Assembly (NCBI GenBank): GCA_964017195.1
Contig: OZ024897.1
Location: 40,441,351-40,505,350, forward strand
Source of the DNA: Siderastrea radians
Taxonomy: Eukaryota; Cnidaria; Anthozoa; Scleractinia; Rhizangiidae
Direction: 5' to 3'
DNA: 64,000 nt
Shown here: positions 59,755 through 64,000 of the stretch, one piece after another
Position numbering within the stretch: position 1 is the first letter of the stretch
Layout: the number at the start of each line of letters is the position of its first letter
Notes under the pieces: model-generated
Told to the model about the DNA's origin: nothing
Seen by the model: the letters and a program-made list of their open reading frames with translations, nothing else
The model's database searches: none
Made by a program: the position numbers and the translations under genes

Positions 59755-60119
59755 TGTCGCCCAACTGCCCGAAATTGAGAATCGATTCAGTGGAAATGAC
59801 CAAGATGTTCTTTGTGCGTTGGGTGACGTTACCCTAAGTGATTCGCCTACCGTTGATAGCTTTGACCTGGTTGCCTCTAGGCAGACCAACGCCCGTGTTT
59901 AGTTAATTCAAGAAAGCACACGTGGAGAAATCTATAAAAACAGCCTCTATGAAATGACCCCAGAGTTCTCGAAGGTCGCGTCCATTCTGGCCGTCACCCC
60001 CCGCAACATCGTGCTCAGCGGAGCGCTCGTTCTGCGGACTCCAGCGCTTAAAGACTTATCTTCGGAGCACGATGAGACAGAATAGACTGGATAGCCTCGC
60101 TATATATCGTCTGGATTGA
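59755..60119 (+). pseudogene. hAT-family transposase C-terminal fragment
   Basis: LPEIENRFSGNDQDVLCAL is followed by a stop (TAG) after TNARV, then IYKNSLYEMTPEFSKVASIL and AVTP. A one-base expansion in a C6 run at about 59,997-60,002 shifts the frame, after which ATSCSAERSFCGLQRLKTYL and RLDSLAIYRLD follow. SCSAERSF..L...KT.LR..M...RL..LA is the hAT dimerisation signature. One stop and one frameshift make it inactive. Confidence 0.8.
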
Positions 60120-60475
60120 GCGCTCTTATGGCATTAAAGTCATTGTGAACAGTATAGACAAGACAATCAACATTTTCGGACAACTCCACGGATGGAATAA
60201 CTTTTTCTTTGAATAAGTTTCTGATTTGAATATATCGAGTAGACTGTAGATAGAGGTCATCATAGAGTATGCAAGGTTTCATAATAGCTATTTTTGGAAC
60301 TATAGCCGTTTCAATAGACGTGAGAATTGTAAACGCTTTTGTTTTTCATGCAATTTGAGTGCGTTTGTATCCCGATTTCAACACTCACGCATTCCAGCAT
60401 ATCCTCAAGAGAATCAGCACGCACACTATTATTGTAAAATCATACTGTAAATGGTTTGAACCCAGGAATCATATC

Positions 60476-60637
60476 ATAAGTCGGTGAAGTATGTTCGTCT
60501 GGGCGAGTGTAGTCCTGAGAAGGACTGAGCGGAAGTCATAGACTTTACTCAAGACTTGACTCTGATGATGACTTCCACAAACTGTCCTTCTCAGCACTAC
60601 ACTCAACCGGACGATTATACTTCACCGACTTATGTAC
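60476..60637. repeat. Inverted repeat with Penelope-tail-like sequence
   Basis: Left ATAAGTCGGTGAAGTAT...GAGTGTAGTCCTGAGAAGGAC and its mirrored right arm pair over about 50 bases. The spacer holds GACTCTGATGATGACTTCC, which resembles the hammerhead-bearing terminal repeats of cnidarian Penelope-like elements in my recollection; the GAAAC core box is not intact (CAAAC). Confidence 0.4.
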
Positions 60638-60792
60638 AACAAAAATAAGCTATAAATCTCCCTCTCTTCCATGATCAGACCAGAAATGATGTTGTATAGC
60701 CGTTTCTAAACTTTGAAAGCGTAGATAGAATTTTAATGTGTAAAAAGTATTGACTCTTAAGCTTGTTTTCTTTTATTATTAAGATATTCCAG

Positions 60793-60934
60793 GGAAACAC
60801 AGACAAAAATACTATTGTGTACAACGACCTGCCATCAACTAATGGAAAACCTATTGAAGCCAGGTACATTCGAGTCATTCCACAGGAATTTTATGGCAAC
60901 GCGTGTATGCGTATTGAGTTCTACAAGTGTGAAG
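60793..60934 (+). CDS. Internal exon of a discoidin (F5/8 type C) domain gene
   Basis: 142 bases bounded by ...TTCCAG| and |GTAAGT. Phase 0 in, phase 1 out. Translation: GNTDKNTIVYNDLPSTNG, then EARYIRVIPQEFYGNACMRI and EFYKCEG. ARYIR(V/I)IP.....CMR.E.Y.C is the C-terminal half of the F5/8 type C domain, a secreted or cell-surface carbohydrate/lipid-binding module that is abundant in anthozoans. A pyrimidine-rich acceptor precedes it. The other exons lie outside or could not be recognised within the window. This is the only convincing host coding exon here. Confidence 0.85.
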
Positions 60935-61236
60935 GTAAGTAATTCTTAATTTCTTTGTTTTTTTCTTTCTTTCTTTGTTTTTTTAAAATAATTTTTGGTT
61001 TGTTTCAAGATTAAGGGCGTGGTTAGGGGGTGGGAGGGGAAGGGGTAAGTGCACAACGTAGCTAGCAACCGAAGGGATTTAACTAAGAAGCATTTAAGCT
61101 ATTGAGCACTTGGTGTGAAGCACTTTCTAGCGGCATCTTGGATCTGACATCTTACTTTTTAGGAGGCAATAGTAACGCAAATGTACTAAAATAAGTGATT
61201 AATAATAATTTGCGAGGTGAAATTTTTGCTATTTTG

Positions 61237-61398
61237 TTGTGCCTTTCTGTACTCAAATAAAGAGCTTTTCCTTGTGAACTCTTTTGAACTGTTTGCGGTG
61301 CCTTTCTGCACTCAAATAAATAGCTTTTCCTTGTGAACTCTTCTGAACTGTCTGCTGTGCCTTTCTGCACTCAAATAAATAGCTTGTCGTTGTGAAAG
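61237..61398 (+). repeat. Tandem repeat, period about 59 bp, nearly three copies
   Basis: GTGCCTTTCTG(T/C)ACTCAAATAAA recurs at 61,239, 61,299 and 61,357, with CTTTTCCTTGTGAACTCTT between. Each unit carries an AATAAA word. Confidence 0.75.
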
Positions 61399-61494
61399 CC
61401 GTTATTCGTTGCCCTGCAACTGACTTCATTCCTCAGGCGGCAAATGTCCGACTAAAGGGGGAGGGGTGGGAGTGTACATTTAGATCCTTGTTTG

Positions 61495-61750
61495 AATTCT
61501 TGATGGCTAAACATTTTTAGACGATAAATAAATATTTTTTAGATGTACGACGTATTGTTAATAGAAAATTATTTGTAATTAGTTTTTTTAGGACAGTAGT
61601 TAGTTGTAGTAGTTTTAAGCATTGTATATTTTATATTTTAGATCTGTGACATATGTATTTCTTATTTTAGATTTCAATACTTTTTATTTTATGGAGGACC
61701 TCCCTGAAAACCACGTACTTACGTGACGGGCGCTTCCTCGTTAAAGATTG

Positions 61751-61803
<53 letters not shown>
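61495..61803 (+). mobile_element. LINE 3' end (copy 3), 5'-truncated to about 300 bp, with (ATT)n tail
   Basis: From ATTCTTGATGGCTAAACATT through GGAGGACCTCCCTGAAAACC and GTTAAAGATTG to (TTA)n the sequence is the reverse complement of 32,611-32,920 with only a few per cent differences. Inserted in the intron downstream of the discoidin exon. Confidence 0.8.
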
Positions 61804-61806
<3 letters not shown>

Positions 61807-61900
61807 TCACTTCCTGAGAACTCCCTAAGTGCTTGCGTGTGTGTGTGTGTGTGTGTGTGTTAACCCCTTCAGAACGGTGCCTCCTAATATAGATGTATTT

Positions 61901-62170
61901 TTGCAAAGGTTACGACCATGGGGAAAAAGTAGATCTTAACAAGGGTTCTTGGAATCCAAAAAGAAAAATGTGGGTAACCACGCATTTTTCAGAGATAATT
62001 AAGCAACCGTAATTCTAAAAAAGTGTTAAAATTTAAATTATGTATGGCAATTTCCAAATTTAAGCTCAATTATCTCTGAAAAATGCGTGGTTACCCCCGA
62101 TTTTCTTTTTGGATTCTGATAGCCCTTGCTAAGATCTGCTTTTCCACATAGTCATAAACCGTAAAAAATA
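61901..62170. mobile_element. Foldback element, about 270 bp
   Basis: GTAACCACGCATTTTTCAGA is followed about 60 bases on by TCTGAAAAATGCGTGGTTAC. The arms extend outwards over AATCCAAAAAGAAAA, AGATCTTA and TTACGACCATG-like segments to about 100 bases with mismatches. Confidence 0.65.
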
Positions 62171-62689
62171 TTGTTGCACATTAAACTGGTGCATTTGCCT
62201 AATACACATACCTGGATTTTTGAAAAAGGAGTTATTTATTTTACTCCGCGATCCGGGTGGACTAGCTGTCTGCGGCAGCGAGCCCACTTTAGGGTAGCGG
62301 TTTATTTCATAGGGGGGCTGAGTCACGACAAGTTCCCAGAAACTCTACGGGAACAGGTCTAACAGACCACCAGCATTTGGGGTCCCAAACTCTTAATCCA
62401 GGGAGAGGGTAGCGTTGGTCAAAACTTGAGGCTTCACTTAAATCTGTGCCATGTTATTATTTTTCAAGTCAATCACTCTGACTTTTTTGAGCTGTTAAAT
62501 GGGTCTTACCATTTTTAAGGTTCTAATTTATACAATTTTTTTTTTCAGACTGATGGAGATGCCGAAATAGTTTTGAAGAGAAAATCTTTTGATTTCGACG
62601 TGTGATACTGCACCTTCTGAAAGATTTTAAATGTTTTAAATTAAATTCAGTAGTTAAGCTACTCTAAAATTCGAGTTAAAATAAAGTTT

Positions 62690-62728
62690 ATGTTATGTTA
62701 TGTTATGTTATGTTATATTATGTTATGT
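62690..62728 (+). repeat. (TTATG)n microsatellite, possible LINE tail
   Basis: AAAATAAAGTT is followed by TATGTTATGTTATG... (about seven units, one changed). The AATAAAG-plus-pentamer layout is like the (TTACC)n tail at 44,161 and may mark the 3' end of another LINE; no coding remnant was recognised upstream. Confidence 0.45.
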
Positions 62729-64000
62729 GTAACTAGACTTTGGTGTTGTGGTTTTGTGTGTTTGTTTGCAATGACGACCTTTCTCAGAATATAACATTTG
62801 GCGATATAGAAAGAGCGTTTGGGAGTTCTTCGAAATGAATTCCTAATCCACCAGCCCCTCAACCTTGTTTCTTTTTATCTCCTGAGAAATTTTGACCACC
62901 GAGCCTAAGAATGTGTTTGAATAACGGGAAGAACAATAAGATATCACGTCTCTGATACAAATTCGACGCAATTAAAAACTCTACAACGATATAAACACTG
63001 TTAAAATTGCAGTATTCCGGTATATATTTCGCTCCTCGAGCCTTGTCAGCCGCTAAATAAAATTGTCAAATTGGCGATGTAATAAATACTAAACTGTAAA
63101 ACTGTTCATGTAAAAATCATTGGAAGAGCCCGTATCTTCTTTGACTCCATGTTAGTCGTCACGGGATGTCCTACTTTGGTGGTAGCGCGCGGCCATGCGG
63201 GATTACCGCGCACGGAATGTGCGATCGTTTTTAAGTGCGTGGAATGTGTATCAGAGACGTGATGTCTTGTTGTTCTTCCCAACATGAGTACGTAGCAGGG
63301 GCTAAAGATGTTTGCAGTCTCTTTTTCAAGAACGTAAATTGGTTTTAGGATCTATATAAGCCATACCTTGAGAAATCTTCAGCTGAATGTTCGTTTTGGT
63401 TATTGTCGTTTTGTCACTGGTGGTATTATTCATCTTTTTTTCTCGATCAATTTTTCTTAAAAATAGACCAGAGTTTAATGTCACGAGAAAAGATAGGATT
63501 TACAAGAGCCTTCAGAGGCATTATGTCTGCAAATTATTTTTATTTTTTGTTTTATTTTTGCCACAATACAGACAACAATACAAAGATAATGAATAAGGAA
63601 AAAAAAAAGAAAAGAAGGAAAAGAAGGAAACTGTGAAGCTTATGTTAATTAGGCCTCCTCCATTATAATGTTACAAGTTGGAATTAAAATTATGGCGACG
63701 GATGCTAACATAGTTTTACCAGAATACAGTTAATTACAATATCAAAAACGAAAGTTACTGAATACTTTACAATAACAATTTCAGGCAAAAGTAAACACAT
63801 ATCTGAGATTACTAATAATAGTCTTTACAAATAAAATAGTCAGGTCGCTTAAGGAAACATTGTTATAGACTGGAAGAAAGCAACAATTTTGGCACACATA
63901 CTCTTTTTGGCATAACTAGCCAATTTTGGAGGGGTGAAATGTGATCCGATCATTCGGGGGACTTTCCTTCAGCATGGAAACGAGGCTGGCAAGTTGAAAT
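62729..64000. other. No gene seen
   Basis: AT-rich DNA. A Lys/Arg tail frame near 63,590-63,636 stems from an A/AAG-rich tract. No domain, RNA gene or transposon end was recognised. Confidence 0.4.

Noticed and set aside
63387..63636. Hydrophobic plus Lys-rich frames near the right edge
   Set aside because: T-rich and A-rich tracts explain them.

Overview
The window joins two kinds of DNA. Positions 1 to about 17,331 hold most of a Maverick/Polinton element of the adintovirus type, which is a virus-like, self-synthesising DNA transposon. The rest, to 64,000, is AT-rich, intron-poor-looking host DNA built mostly of transposon debris. The repeat types (Penelope-like elements with GIY-YIG domains, Kolobok/TTAA elements, Harbinger, CR1/L2-like LINEs) and one F5/8 type C (discoidin) exon fit an anthozoan cnidarian, probably a stony coral. 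That assignment is inference.

The Maverick (1-17,331) looks undamaged: no frameshift or internal stop was seen in any of its genes. A protein-primed DNA polymerase B runs off the left edge on the minus strand. Opposite it, two small overlapping plus-strand genes (1,012-1,601) start from a divergent promoter. Then comes one long minus-strand block, read from right to left: DDE integrase with a chromodomain, two penton-like paralogues, three small basic core-like proteins, double jelly-roll major capsid protein, adenain-like protease, a tRNA-like gene, FtsK/A32-like packaging ATPase, a Gly-rich protein, a two-membrane-helix protein, and a run of small basic proteins ending in a parvovirus-type phospholipase A2. 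Genes in this block are packed with stop/start overlaps, yet many have their own TATA box. On the right flank are a GRF zinc-finger protein, a plus-strand SLOG-superfamily protein, an unknown 171-aa protein and a third penton-like paralogue. The right end carries E-boxes, a CRE, paired CArG boxes and a tandem repeat, and probably ends with ...ACTACT at 17,331.

The parts can be read as a virion programme. Polymerase and integrase copy and insert the genome. ATPase, capsid, penton-like proteins and protease build the particle. About eight small basic proteins share a glycine motif of the type cut by adenain, which suggests coordinated maturation. PLA2 and amphipathic peptides would breach membranes at entry. 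The SLOG protein and the SLATT-like two-helix protein may form a nucleotide-sensing/membrane pair of a kind known from bacterial conflict systems; this is the most novel suggestion here.

The host part (17,332-64,000) contains a 6.1-kb decayed Kolobok-like element with nested insertions (21,525-27,599), a 642-bp tandem duplication (27,811-29,146), a 54-bp satellite, a Penelope-like reverse transcriptase split by a 1,458-bp element with perfect 84-bp inverted repeats, and three 3' ends of one LINE family. Further on lie a diverged direct duplication (39,081-46,733 and 47,160-56,292) in which later insertions can be read against an empty copy, twin Harbinger-like elements, a broken hAT transposase and a single discoidin-domain exon (60,793-60,934). 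Very little host coding sequence is visible.
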